DNA of 64,000 nucleotides from CALXVA01 sp944392465. Lineage in GTDB: Bacteria; Bacillota; Clostridia; TANB77; CAG-508. Positions within the stretch are counted from its first letter, which is position 1; the number at the start of each line of letters is the position of its first letter. Shown here piece by piece: positions 21,001 to 30,890 of this stretch. The position numbers and the translations under genes were made by a program. The notes under the pieces are model-generated. The model was given only the letters and a program-made list of their open reading frames with translations, searched no databases and was not told where the DNA came from. The stretch lies in contig OZ006978.1 of assembly GCA_963931155.1 (NCBI GenBank), forward strand, positions 992,001 to 1,056,000. The letters are read 5' to 3'.

Positions 21001-24000
21001 ACGTATGATGGAGGATATATAGCTATAGGATATTTTGAAAGCAGTACTATTGAGATAGAAAATTATAATATAAATGGAAACGGAAAAAGAAATAGCTTAA
21101 TAATAAAATATGATTCACAGGGAGAAATAGAGTGGATAAAATTAATAGAAGGAGATATATCTCTTAATTCAGTAAAAACATCAAAGGATGGAATTGTAAT
21201 AGCAGGATATTTTTCTGGAACTATTGTAGTAGAGAAAGACACATTTGTTAGCAAAGGAGGTGAAGATGGTTTAGTAATAAAATATGATACAGAAGGAAAT
21301 TTGATATGGACAAAAGTATTGGGAGGAACAAGTATTGACAAAATAGAAGACGTAGAAATAACAAGTGATGGAGATATTGTATTAGGAGGATATTTTTATA
21401 GTAATACTATCCAAATAGAAGATATAGAATTAACAAATACAAAAAACAATTATTATGATGGATTAATAGTAAGATATAATCAAAATGGAGAAGTAGAATG
21501 GGCTGATAATTTAAAAGGAAATAATAGTGATTATATTTGTTCATTAATAGCAACAGAGGATGGAGGAATAATAGCAGGAGGATATTATTATGGAACAATA
21601 GAACTAAATAATGGAACATTACAAAATAATAGTACTTATTCTACTATGTCTGATGGATTAATTATTAAATATACTGCCGATGGAGATATAGAGTTTGCAA
21701 AAAATGTAGGAGGAAATAATAATGATGAAATACATGTTATATCAAGGACAAATGATGGAGGCTATATAGTAGGAGGATATTTTGAAAGTAAGAGTATCCA
21801 AGTAGGAAATGATATATTAGAAAACAATGGAAATCAGGAAGGTTTAATAATAAAATATGACAAAAAAGATGAAGCAGAATGGGCAAAGGACATAGGAGGA
21901 AGCAAAGATGATTGTATTACGTCAATGGCAGAAAAGAATAACGGAAAAATAGTTGCAGGAGGATACTTTGATAGTCCTACTATAGAAGAAGATGGCCACA
22001 CATTAGAGAATCAAGGTGGTTCTGATGGAATGATACTTGAAATAGAAAATCAAGTAGGAGTTCCAGAAGTGCAAGAGTTAGCAGTAGAAAACAGTAGAAA
22101 AGAATTCAAGATAACAACTGATGTAAACGAAGCAAATGGCACAAGAGGTGGTTCAATCTCAGGAGAAGATGAAAGCCCATACGAAACAGTAAAATATGGA
22201 GATAATAGCACAAAGCAAATAGTAATGACCCCAGACGAAAACTATGAAATAATTGGAATAACAGTTAACGGAGAAGAATGGAAATTTACAGCAAATGCAG
22301 ATGGAACCTACACAATGCCACAATTTACAAATATGACAGAAGATAAACATGTTGTTGTAACATATGCATTAAAGAGCAATAAAATAACAATAAATAAAGT
22401 AGATAGTGCAGATAATAGTAAAAAACTAGAAGGAGCAATATTTGAAATAACATCAGAAGACGGAACAGCTATAAGAGTAACAACAAATAGCCAAGGACAA
22501 GCAATAACACAATTAGGATACGGGAATTATACAATAACAGAGATACAAGCACCAGAAGGGTATGAATTAAATAGCACACCACTAGAAATATCATTTGTGG
22601 AAAATGGAACACATGAATATACAATAGAAAATACTGAAAAAGCACGAGTAATTGTACATCATTATCTAAAAAATGAAGATGGAACATATACAGAAATAAA
22701 AGTAGCAGAAGACGAGATAATAGAAAAAACGGATAAAGATGAATATACAACAAGTCCAAAACTAGATTTAGAGAAATATGAATTAGAAAAAGATGAAAAT
22801 GGAAATTATGTAATACCAGATAATGCAACAGGAACATATGAAACAGACAAAACGATAGAAGTAATATACTACTATGAAGAAAAAGAAATACCATTAACAG
22901 TGCATCATTATATAGAAGGAACAGAAGAAAAAGTGCCATTAAAAGATGGAAGTTTGGCAGAAGATGAGGAGTATAGTGGAAAAGAAGGAGAAGAATATAC
23001 AACAACAGCAATAGAAGAAAGCAAGCTAGCAGAAGACTATGAATTAGTTGAAACTCCAAGCAATGCAAATGGAACATATACAGCACCAGAAGTAGAGGTA
23101 ACATATTACTATAAAAAAGTAGTAAGGGAAGTAATAATAAATAAATACGATAAAGATGGAACAACACCAATAGAAGGAGTAGAATTTAGCATTGCATCAA
23201 AAGAAACACCAGAAGAAGAAATAGGAAGATATACAACAGACTCAAAAGGACAAATAAAACTTACATTAGAGGCAGGAGAGTACATAGCAACAGAAACAAA
23301 AGTACAAGAAGGATATGTGATGCCAGAAGATAATACAACAGAATTTGTTGTAACAAAACAAGATGATGTAGTAGCACTAAGCATAACAAATGAAAAGGAA
23401 AAAGGAACAGTAATAACACACTACTATGTAATAAAAGAAGATGGAACAACAACAGAAGAAAAAGTACCAAGTAAAAATGGTGGAGTAGTAGAAGATGTGG
23501 TACAAACAGGAAATGTAGGAGACATATATGCAACCAAAGAATCAGCAGAAGTAGCAGAAAACTATAAGTTTGTTAAAACAGAAGGAGAAACAAGTGGGGA
23601 ATACATAAATGGAACAATAGAAGTAATATACTACTACAAAATAAAAGACCCAATAATAGATAGTAGCATAGAAAAAACAACAGAAACAACAGTAGTTTCT
23701 GAAATAGATCAAGTAGTACCATACACAATAAACTATGAAGCAACAATAACAGACTACAAAGGAAATGCAACAGTTACAATAATAGATTATTTACCATATG
23801 AAATAAATGAAGAATTATCAGATATAGCAGGAGGAACATATAATGCAGGAGCAAAAACAATAACATGGACAGAAAGTATTGAAGATATAAATACATTTGA
23901 TGGAAACATAAAAGAAATAAACATAACAAAAGAAATAGAAGTAGTATATGCAAATGTAGATACAGCAACTGCAACAATAGAAAATAGAGTAACAGGAACA

Positions 24001-27000
24001 ATAAAATTAGATACACCAGAAAAAGAAGAAACAGTAGAAGATACAAAAGAAATACCAACAGACTTTAAAGTAGATGTAGCAGTAGAAAAAGTATGGGATG
24101 ATGAAAAAAATAATAGCCATAGACCAGAAAGTATAACATTAGTTGCTAAAAATTCAAAAACAGGGGAAGAAATAGACAGTAAAGTAGTAACAAAGGATAA
24201 TGCAGTTGCAGGAAATCCAAATGAATGGAGTGTAGAATTTACAGAACTACCAAAATATGATTCAAATGGAGATGAAATTAAGTATGAAATAGAAGAAAGA
24301 GAAACAAATGAAGGAGACTTAGAATACTACAATACAAGCATAACTGAATTAGGTGAAGATGTAGCAGAAGAAAAAGGAGTAGACAAAGTAATACAAGTAA
24401 CAAATAGCTATAAGAATAAAACACCGGTAGTAGAAGACAAGATAGAAAAGACAGGAACAGAAGAAATAACAAGTATAGATGATGAAGTAAGCTATGAGAT
24501 AAACTATACAGCAAGCATAGATGAATACATAGGAGAAGCAGAAGTAACAATAGTAGACTACTTACCATATGAAATAGATGAAACAAAATCAGATATAGCA
24601 GGAGGAGTATATAATGCAGAAGAAAGAACGATAACATGGGTAGAAAACTTAGGACATATAAACACAGATGAAAATCAAGTAAAAGAAGTAAATATAACAA
24701 AAAATGTAACAGTAGTATATAAAGACATAGACACAACTGAGGAGAAAATGACAAATACAGTAGAAGGAATTGTTCATTTACTAGAAGGCAATATAACAGA
24801 AAAAGTAGAAGATACGCACGATACAAATATAAATGTAGAAGGAACAGTAATAGCAAAATACTTAGAAGAAGGAACAGAAAAAGAATTATCAGGAGAAGTA
24901 GAGCAAACAGGTAAAGTAGGAACAGAATACACAACAACGCAAAAAGAAATAACAGGATATAACTTTGTAAGAGTAGAAGGAGAGACAACAGGAAAGTACA
25001 TAGAAGGAACAATAGAAGTAATATACTACTACACATTAAAAGACCCAATAATAGATGACGAAATAGAGAAAACATCATCTACATTAGAAATAACAAATAA
25101 AGGCCAAGCTATACCATACACAATAGAATATAATGCAACAATAACAGACTACAGAGGAAATGCAACAGTAACAATAGTAGATTATCTACCATATGAAATA
25201 GACGAAGGATTATCGAACATATCAGGTGGAATATATAACAGAATAGAAAAAACAATAACATGGACAGAAGAGATAACAGACATAGATACATATAAAAATA
25301 AATCAAATAACATAAACATAACAAAAGAAATAGAATTAGTATATGTAAATATGGATGTAACACAAGCAACAGTGGAAAATAGGGCAACAGGAACAATAAG
25401 ATTAGACACACCAGAAAAAGAAGAAACAACAGAAGAAAATGAAATAATCCCAATAAACTTCAAAATAGAAGTACCAGTAGAAAAAGTATGGAATGATAAC
25501 GAAGATACAAAAGGAAGAAGACCAGAAAGTGTAACAATACAATTAACAGCAGATGGAAGCGAAGAATTAAATGGAGAAAAACTAGAAAGTGTAGTATTAA
25601 ATGAAGAAAACAATTGGAAATACACATTTGAGAACTTAGCAAAATACACAGAATACGGAAGAGAAATAGTATATAGTGTAGTAGAAAAAGAAACAAACGA
25701 AGGAGACCTAGAATACTACAAAGAGGCAGTAATAGAGAACATAGGGGCAACAATAAGAGTAACAAATAGTTATAACTTAATGGAAACAGACTTAACAAGT
25801 AGTATAGAAAAAACAGGAACAGAGAAAATAACAAGCTCAAAAGACAAAGTAAGCTATAGCATAAAATATAATGCAGAAATAACAGACTATATAGGAGAAG
25901 CAGTAGTAACAATAGTAGACTACTTACCATACCATATAGATGAAGAAACAGAAGGAACGGACCTAGATGGAGGAATATATGATGAAGATGCAAACACAAT
26001 AACATGGACAGTAAATATAGATCACATTAATACAACAACAGATGGAGCATATAAAGTAGATGAAACAAGAGACATAATAGTGGTATTTAGCGACTTAGAT
26101 GCAAGCCAAAAAGTAATGGTAAATAGAGTAAAAGGAACAATAGACCTATACGAAACAGAACAAACAAACGAAGTAGAAGATACATATGAAACAGAAATAG
26201 AAATACCAGGAAAAGTAATAGTAAAATATGTAGATAAAGAAACAGGAGAAGAAATACCATTTAGAGAGCAAGACATAAATAATCCAGAAGCAGAAACACC
26301 AGAAGGAGGAGAACAAGATGAAGAAACATATGGTTATACAATAAAAGGAGTAGTAGGAGACGAATATACAACAAAACAAAAAGAAATATATGGATATACA
26401 TATGTAGAAAATAGTGGAAATACAGAAGGAACAATGACAGAAAAAGACATAGTAGTAACATACTATTATGAAAAAACAAAAGCCGGAAAAGTAACAGCAA
26501 TCTACATAGATGAAGAAACAGGAGAAGAAATAACCTATATAGAAGAAAACGAAGAAACAGGAGAGCAAGAAGAAAAAACATACAAAGAAGAAATAGAAGG
26601 GTATATAGGAGACAAGTATAAAACAGAACAAAAAGAAATACCAAACTATGATTTTGTAAGAGTAGAAGGAGAGCCAGAAGGAGAATTAACAGAAGAAGAA
26701 AAAACAGTAGTATACATATATAGAAAGATACCAGCAAAAGTAATAGTAAGATACCTAGAAAAAGATAACACACCAGAAGATGACACAGACAATAAAGTAT
26801 TAGCAGAAGAAGAAGTAATAAATGGACATAGTGGAGACGAATATAAAACAGAAAGAAAAGAAATAGAATACTATAAAAAAGCAGATCCAGAACCAGAAAA
26901 TGCAGAAGGAACAATGACAAGAGAAGACATTATAGTAACATACTATTACGAAAAAATACCAAGTGGAACAGTAACAGCAATATATGTAGATGAAGCAACA

Positions 27001-27771
27001 GGAAAAGAGATAACATATATAGAAGAAAACAAAGAAACGGGAAAAACAGAAGAAAAAACATATAAAGAAACATACAAAGGATACTGTGGAGAAGAATACA
27101 AAACAGAAGCAAAAGAAATTCCATACTATGAATACATAAAAGAAAAAGCACCAACAAATGCACAAGGAATATATACAAAAGAAGATGTAACAGTAACATA
27201 CTACTATAGACAATTACCATTTAATATGGCAGTAGACAAAAACTTAATTAAGATAGAATTAAATGGAGAAGAACAAAAAGTAAAAAACGGAAAAATAAAC
27301 AAAGTAGAAATACCAGTAGACAGAGTAGGAGATAGCACATTAAAACTAGAATATAGCATAGTAGTAAGCAACACAGGAAAAGTAGAAGGAACAACAGAAG
27401 TAATAGAAAGTTTGCCAAAATACTTTAAAGTAACAGACGGAACAAGCAAAGAATGGAAGAAACAAAAAGATGGAACATTAAAACTAGCAACAAAAGAAAT
27501 AAAACCAGGAGAAAGCAAAGAATACAAAGTAGTATTAGAATGGGAAAGAGGAGCAAACAACTTTGGAGCGTTAGTAAACACAGTAGAATTAACAAATGTA
27601 GAAAACCCAGCAAACTTCAAAGAAACAACATTAGAAAACAATAAATCAAAAGCAGAATTAGTACTAGCAGTAAAATCAGGAGAAGACAGAAGCATGAGAT
27701 GGGTAGGAAGAACAATAGGAATCTTACTAATACTAGCCGGAATGGTAGTATATGTAAGAAGAAAAATATAA
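15060..27771 (+). CDS. Giant SpaA/Cna-B/MucBP surface protein with twin beta-propellers; start out of frame
   Basis: Giant exported surface protein. The long frame opens at the ATG 15238 (4,177 codons), but that ATG lies inside a membrane segment and has no ribosome site. The real start is ATG 15060 behind GAGGAGG; it reads MRKNKNLKNRTALERERERE and stops after 27 codons. One extra AG unit, or one base fewer, joins it to SYTLKNGNK... and a basic-hydrophobic signal anchor (AKSLAIVSISAVIALVLIVI). Approximate domains (residues from 15238): beta-rich N-part 1-920; four SpaA domains 925-1394; two seven-bladed propellers 1398-2275; SpaA 2381 and 2631; MucBP-like 2469-2625 and 2723; isopeptide/DUF11-like modules 2804, 3062, 3271, 3516; Cna-B 2942 and 3407; four MucBP-like repeats 3658-3990; C-terminal DUF11-like domain; membrane helix 4150-4172 with RRKI tail. 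No LPXTG motif. Likely an adhesin. Confidence 0.85.
15098..15119 (+). repeat. AG dinucleotide repeats inside the adhesin start
   Basis: Four and a half AG units (15098-15106), an interrupting A, then six perfect AG units (15108-15119). They lie 13-20 codons after the start codon, exactly where the start frame and the long frame must join. Gain of one unit restores the frame; so would loss of two units or of one base. Confidence 0.85.
19429..20745 (+). repeat. First seven-bladed propeller, blades 1-7 of the giant protein
   Basis: Seven units of about 60 codons, each WAK-(S/N)-(I/F)-GG ... SVAETSDGGYIAGGYF ... IQVG(N/D)E ... DGxIIKY. Blades 1-5 are very close even in DNA, which implies recent duplication. 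Blade 7 ends in a Pro-rich break (ELPNPV) instead of the usual blade end. Confidence 0.85.
20746..22065 (+). repeat. Second seven-bladed propeller, blades 8-14 of the giant protein
   Basis: Seven further, more diverged units. The first starts without the WAK motif (NYIEGSSNDYI) and the last ends in a linker (EIENQVGVPEVQEL). The same break after units 7 and 14 argues for two separate seven-bladed rings. Confidence 0.8.
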
Positions 27772-27781
27772 TATTCGCAAA

Positions 27782-27812
27782 AGTGCCATTGGGGACAGAT
27801 CCTAATGGCACT
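27782..27812. repeat. REP-like palindrome, copy 1
   Basis: AGTGCCATT and AATGGCACT enclose the core GGGGACAGATCCT. The arms and core match copy 2 at 30803-30839. It lies 10 bases after the adhesin stop and may also act as its terminator, although no T-run follows. Confidence 0.7.
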
Positions 27813-27852
27813 ATCGCGTTACAATAAGACCTGTCCACAAAACTGACATGAG

Positions 27853-27907
27853 CTTAATAAAAACTTAATATTTTGGTACTTTTTTCTTAATAAAAGTGTG
27901 CTATACT
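27853..27907 (+). promoter_or_regulatory. Phased CTTAATA repeats and promoter of the response-regulator gene
   Basis: CTTAATA occurs at 27853, 27864 and 27886, spacings of 11 and 22 bases, so all lie on one face of the helix. A -10 box TATACT follows at 27902-27907. Direct repeats with an 11-base period are the usual binding pattern of OmpR/PhoB-type regulators, the very family encoded next, so self-regulation is a fair inference. Confidence 0.55.
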
Positions 27908-27961
27908 ATTAGTGCAATGAAAATGTTGCATTGCATAAGGTTTAGAAAAGGGGTTATTTTA

Positions 27962-28669
27962 ATGTACAATATTTTAGTGTGTGATGATGATAAAGAAATT
28001 GTAAAAGCTATTGAGATATATTTAAGTAAAGAAGGTTACAACATTTTAAAAGCTTATGATGGTGAAGAGGCTTTAGAAATATTACGTAATAATGATAATA
28101 TTCAATTAATTATTTTAGATATAATGATGCCTAAAATGGATGGAATTGAAGTTGCAAATAAAATTAGAGAAAATAAATCAATTCCAATTATAATGCTTTC
28201 TGCAAAATCAGAAGATTATGATAAAATATCTGGTTTAAATAATGGTGCAGACGACTATGTAACCAAGCCTTTTAATCCATTAGAGTTAATAGCTAGAGTT
28301 AATTCACAAATTCGTAGATATACTAGTTTGGGGTCTATGGTAAAAAAAGACGACAATAATAAAGATTTATATAAATCTGGTGATTTAGTTATAAATGATG
28401 CTACAAAAGTTGTTGAGGTGGATGGAAAAGAAGTGAAATTAACACCTACAGAATATAATATACTGTTATTTTTAACAAAAAACAAAGGCAAAGTGTTTTC
28501 GATAGAGCAAATATATGAAAATGTATGGGCTGAGGAAAGTTATGGTGCAGAAAATATAATTGCTGTACATATTAGACACATAAGAGAAAAAATAGAAATA
28601 AATCCAAGAGAGCCTAAATACTTAAAAGTAATATGGGGAATAGGATATAAAGTTGAAAAATTGGATTAA
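27962..28669 (+). CDS. OmpR/PhoB-family response regulator
   Basis: Two-domain DNA-binding response regulator of 235 residues. The receiver domain (about residues 1-118) has the acidic pair DDD, the phosphoacceptor Asp in LIILDIMMPKMDG and the conserved Lys in DYVTKPFNP. The winged-helix effector domain (about 140-232) ends in HIRHIREKI...YLKVIWGIGYK. An upstream in-frame ATG at 27896 would overlap the promoter; the ATG at 27962 with AAAGGGG in front gives the family start MYNILVCDDD. The kinase gene follows, and the adhesin gene lies just upstream; whether the pair controls the adhesin is unknown. Confidence 0.93.
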   Translation: MYNILVCDDDKEIVKAIEIYLSKEGYNILKAYDGEEALEILRNNDNIQLIILDIMMPKMDGIEVANKIRENKSIPIIMLSAKSEDYDKISGLNNGADDYVTKPFNPLELIARVNSQIRRYTSLGSMVKKDDNNKDLYKSGDLVINDATKVVEVDGKEVKLTPTEYNILLFLTKNKGKVFSIEQIYENVWAEESYGAENIIAVHIRHIREKIEINPREPKYLKVIWGIGYKVEKLD

Positions 28670-28745
28670 TGGATATAAAAACATAAGATAAATATATATT
28701 ATTTTCAAAGAAGATTTACAATAAAAAATTTAAAGAAAGGAGAGT

Positions 28746-28781
28746 ATGATTTTTAAGATATCATACAAAAAAAGGAAATGA
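28746..28781 (+). other. Possible leader peptide coupled to the kinase gene
   Basis: An ORF of 11 codons (MIFKISYKKRK) ends in TGA that overlaps the kinase ATG as ATGA. AAAGGAG lies only 3 bases before its ATG, and GTATGAT/ATCATAC can form a 7-bp hairpin over its start. Translational coupling is possible; the short spacing makes it weak. Confidence 0.3.
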
Positions 28782-30796
28782 ATAATAATAAAATATGTAT
28801 ACCTAGATTATTAAAAAATATATCTTATGTAATTGCTCCAATAATATTGGCGATATTAATTATTTTAATTATATGTCTTGCATATCCAATAGAGAGAGAA
28901 GCAATAAATAACAATAAAAATTATTATGAAACTACCTTATTTGCAGAACGTTACACTACTGAGATAATTAGTGCATTTAGCACTGTAAAGAATTTTCAAG
29001 GTTTTGATTATACGAGCTCAAGGCACGATGTATATATAACAGAAGAACCAGTAGAGGGAAATAAGCAGATTAAAAAAATTTATTATTTTTCAGAACGCTA
29101 TGGTAATAATATAAAATGGCTTATAATAGATAAAAAAAATAAGGAGGCATTTACCAACATTGATTATTCAATAGAAAGTTCTACATTAGGAGAGGTACAA
29201 AAGCAAATTATAGAAAAAGGTCAATATTGGAACTATAATAATGAAAAAGTAAATACAACAATTAATAAACTAAAACATGTGAATTATGTGGATAGTAGAC
29301 TAAAAGAAAACAGTAATGATGCGAATAATTACACAATATACACATCTTTACAAGAACCATTAGTATATCTAGATGACATATACCAAGCTAAAGTATTTTA
29401 TGATGTTTTATTAGCAATTACGCCAAAAGCCGTTTATTTAATACCTGTATTAGTAATAATATTAGTAGCACTTTTGCCAGTAATAGTATATGGAATAGGA
29501 AAGAAAAAACAATCAAAAGAAATTGTACTTAACTGGTATGACAGAATTTTAATAGAAGTAGCAGGATTTATAGCATTATTTATTGGGTCGATTGGTGCAT
29601 GTTTTATGATAGTTATAGCAAATTCGTATGATATGTTAACCTTTATTGTTGGTTTGACTTTTGCAGGAGTAGGATCACTTATAATATATCTAGCATGTAT
29701 ACTATTTTTTGAAACGGTAGTAAAAAGAATAAAGACACATACCTTTGTAAAAACGCTATTTATATATTGGGTATATAAAAAAATAAAAGAATTATCAAAA
29801 AACATGAAAATAACAAATAACTTTATAATATATTTTTCAGCATATTTATTGGCAAATATTATATCGCTTGGCATACTATTTGCACAACCACTAGCAGGAA
29901 TTATACTATTAGCACTAGTAAATATATATGCATATAAAGTTATGTCAGATAGGATAAAAAGTTACAACAAAATAAAAACAGCGATTAACGACTTATACAA
30001 TGGAAAAACAGACATCAAACTAATAGAAAACGACTTTTCAAATGAAGATAAAGACACAGCAAATGAAGTAAACGACATAGCAGGAGGATTATCAAACGCA
30101 ATAAATGAAAGGTTAAAGAGTGAACGACTAAAAACTGAACTTATAACAAATGTATCACATGATATAAAAACACCACTAACATCAATAATTAACTATGTGG
30201 ATTTATTAAAAAAAGAAAATATACAAGGAGAAAAAGCAAACGAATACTTAAATATATTAGATAATAAATCACAAAGACTAAAAAAACTAACAGATGATTT
30301 AGTAGAAGCATCAAAAGCTTCATCAGGAGCAATAAAATTAAATATGGAAACATTAAATGTAAATGAACTAATAAAGCAAGTGTCAGGAGAATTTGAAGAT
30401 AGATTTAAATTACGAAGACTAGAAGAGATAATAAGCTTTCCAGAAAAAGATACATACATAAAAGCAGACAGCAGATATTTATATAGAGTATTAGAAAACA
30501 TGTACTCAAACATAGCAAAATATGCAATGGAAGGAACAAGAGTATATGTAGACATAACAGAACAAGAAAACAACATATATATAAAATTAAAAAATGTATC
30601 AAAACAAAAATTAAATATAAGCACAGACGAACTAATGCAAAGATTTGTAAGAGGAGAAGCATCAAGAAATACAGAAGGAAGCGGATTAGGACTTTCAATT
30701 GCAAAAAGTTTAACAGAACTACAAAATGGAAAGTTTAATATTTACTTAGATGGAGACTTATTTAAAGTAACAATAGAATTTCAAAAAATCGGATAA
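28778..30796 (+). CDS. Membrane sensor histidine kinase
   Basis: Sensor kinase of 672 residues, partner of the regulator upstream. One membrane segment at residues 15-38 and a second near 205-230 enclose an extracytoplasmic domain of about 165 residues with no familiar fold. Four more segments follow (about 255-280, 290-310, 350-370, 373-390), making six, which is unusual. The HisKA box NVSHDIKTPLTS has its His near 461. The ATPase domain shows the N-box ENMYSNIAKYA and the G-box GSGLGLSIAKSL. The ATG overlaps the stop of a possible 11-codon leader ORF (ATGA). Confidence 0.92.
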   Translation: MNNNKICIPRLLKNISYVIAPIILAILIILIICLAYPIEREAINNNKNYYETTLFAERYTTEIISAFSTVKNFQGFDYTSSRHDVYITEEPVEGNKQIKKIYYFSERYGNNIKWLIIDKKNKEAFTNIDYSIESSTLGEVQKQIIEKGQYWNYNNEKVNTTINKLKHVNYVDSRLKENSNDANNYTIYTSLQEPLVYLDDIYQAKVFYDVLLAITPKAVYLIPVLVIILVALLPVIVYGIGKKKQSKEIVLNWYDRILIEVAGFIALFIGSIGACFMIVIANSYDMLTFIVGLTFAGVGSLIIYLACILFFETVVKRIKTHTFVKTLFIYWVYKKIKELSKNMKITNNFIIYFSAYLLANIISLGILFAQPLAGIILLALVNIYAYKVMSDRIKSYNKIKTAINDLYNGKTDIKLIENDFSNEDKDTANEVNDIAGGLSNAINERLKSERLKTELITNVSHDIKTPLTSIINYVDLLKKENIQGEKANEYLNILDNKSQRLKKLTDDLVEASKASSGAIKLNMETLNVNELIKQVSGEFEDRFKLRRLEEIISFPEKDTYIKADSRYLYRVLENMYSNIAKYAMEGTRVYVDITEQENNIYIKLKNVSKQKLNISTDELMQRFVRGEASRNTEGSGLGLSIAKSLTELQNGKFNIYLDGDLFKVTIEFQKIG

Positions 30797-30802
30797 ATTT
30801 AC

Positions 30803-30839
30803 AATTGTGCCATTGGGGATAGAACTCAATGGCACAATT
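30803..30839. repeat. REP-like palindrome, copy 2
   Basis: A perfect 13-bp inverted repeat (AATTGTGCCATTG / CAATGGCACAATT) around GGGATAGAACT, 6 bases after the kinase stop. Outside the core it matches copy 1 at 27782-27812, so the pair brackets the two-component operon. Confidence 0.75.
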
Positions 30840-30854
30840 AACAAAATTAACCCA

Positions 30855-30888
30855 TTGCAATCAAAAAAGTAATGTGTTAATATATAAT
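30855..30888 (+). promoter_or_regulatory. Promoter directly abutting the ParB-like gene
   Basis: TTGCAA (30855-30860) and TAATAT (30878-30883) are 17 bases apart; an overlapping TATAAT lies at 30883-30888. Transcription would begin close to 30890, at or just before the start codon, and no Shine-Dalgarno site is present. Confidence 0.45.
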
Positions 30889-30890
30889 CG

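Noticed and set aside
19429..22065. Regularly spaced similar sequences that could suggest a CRISPR array
   Set aside because: Units are about 180 bp, in frame and protein-coding; they are propeller blades.
16649..27220. Many long minus-strand ORFs very rich in Leu, Phe and Ser, for example 24278-25078 and 22469-23170
   Set aside because: They are mirror images of the A-rich, Thr/Glu/Ile-rich adhesin codons; they have no ribosome sites or recognisable domains.
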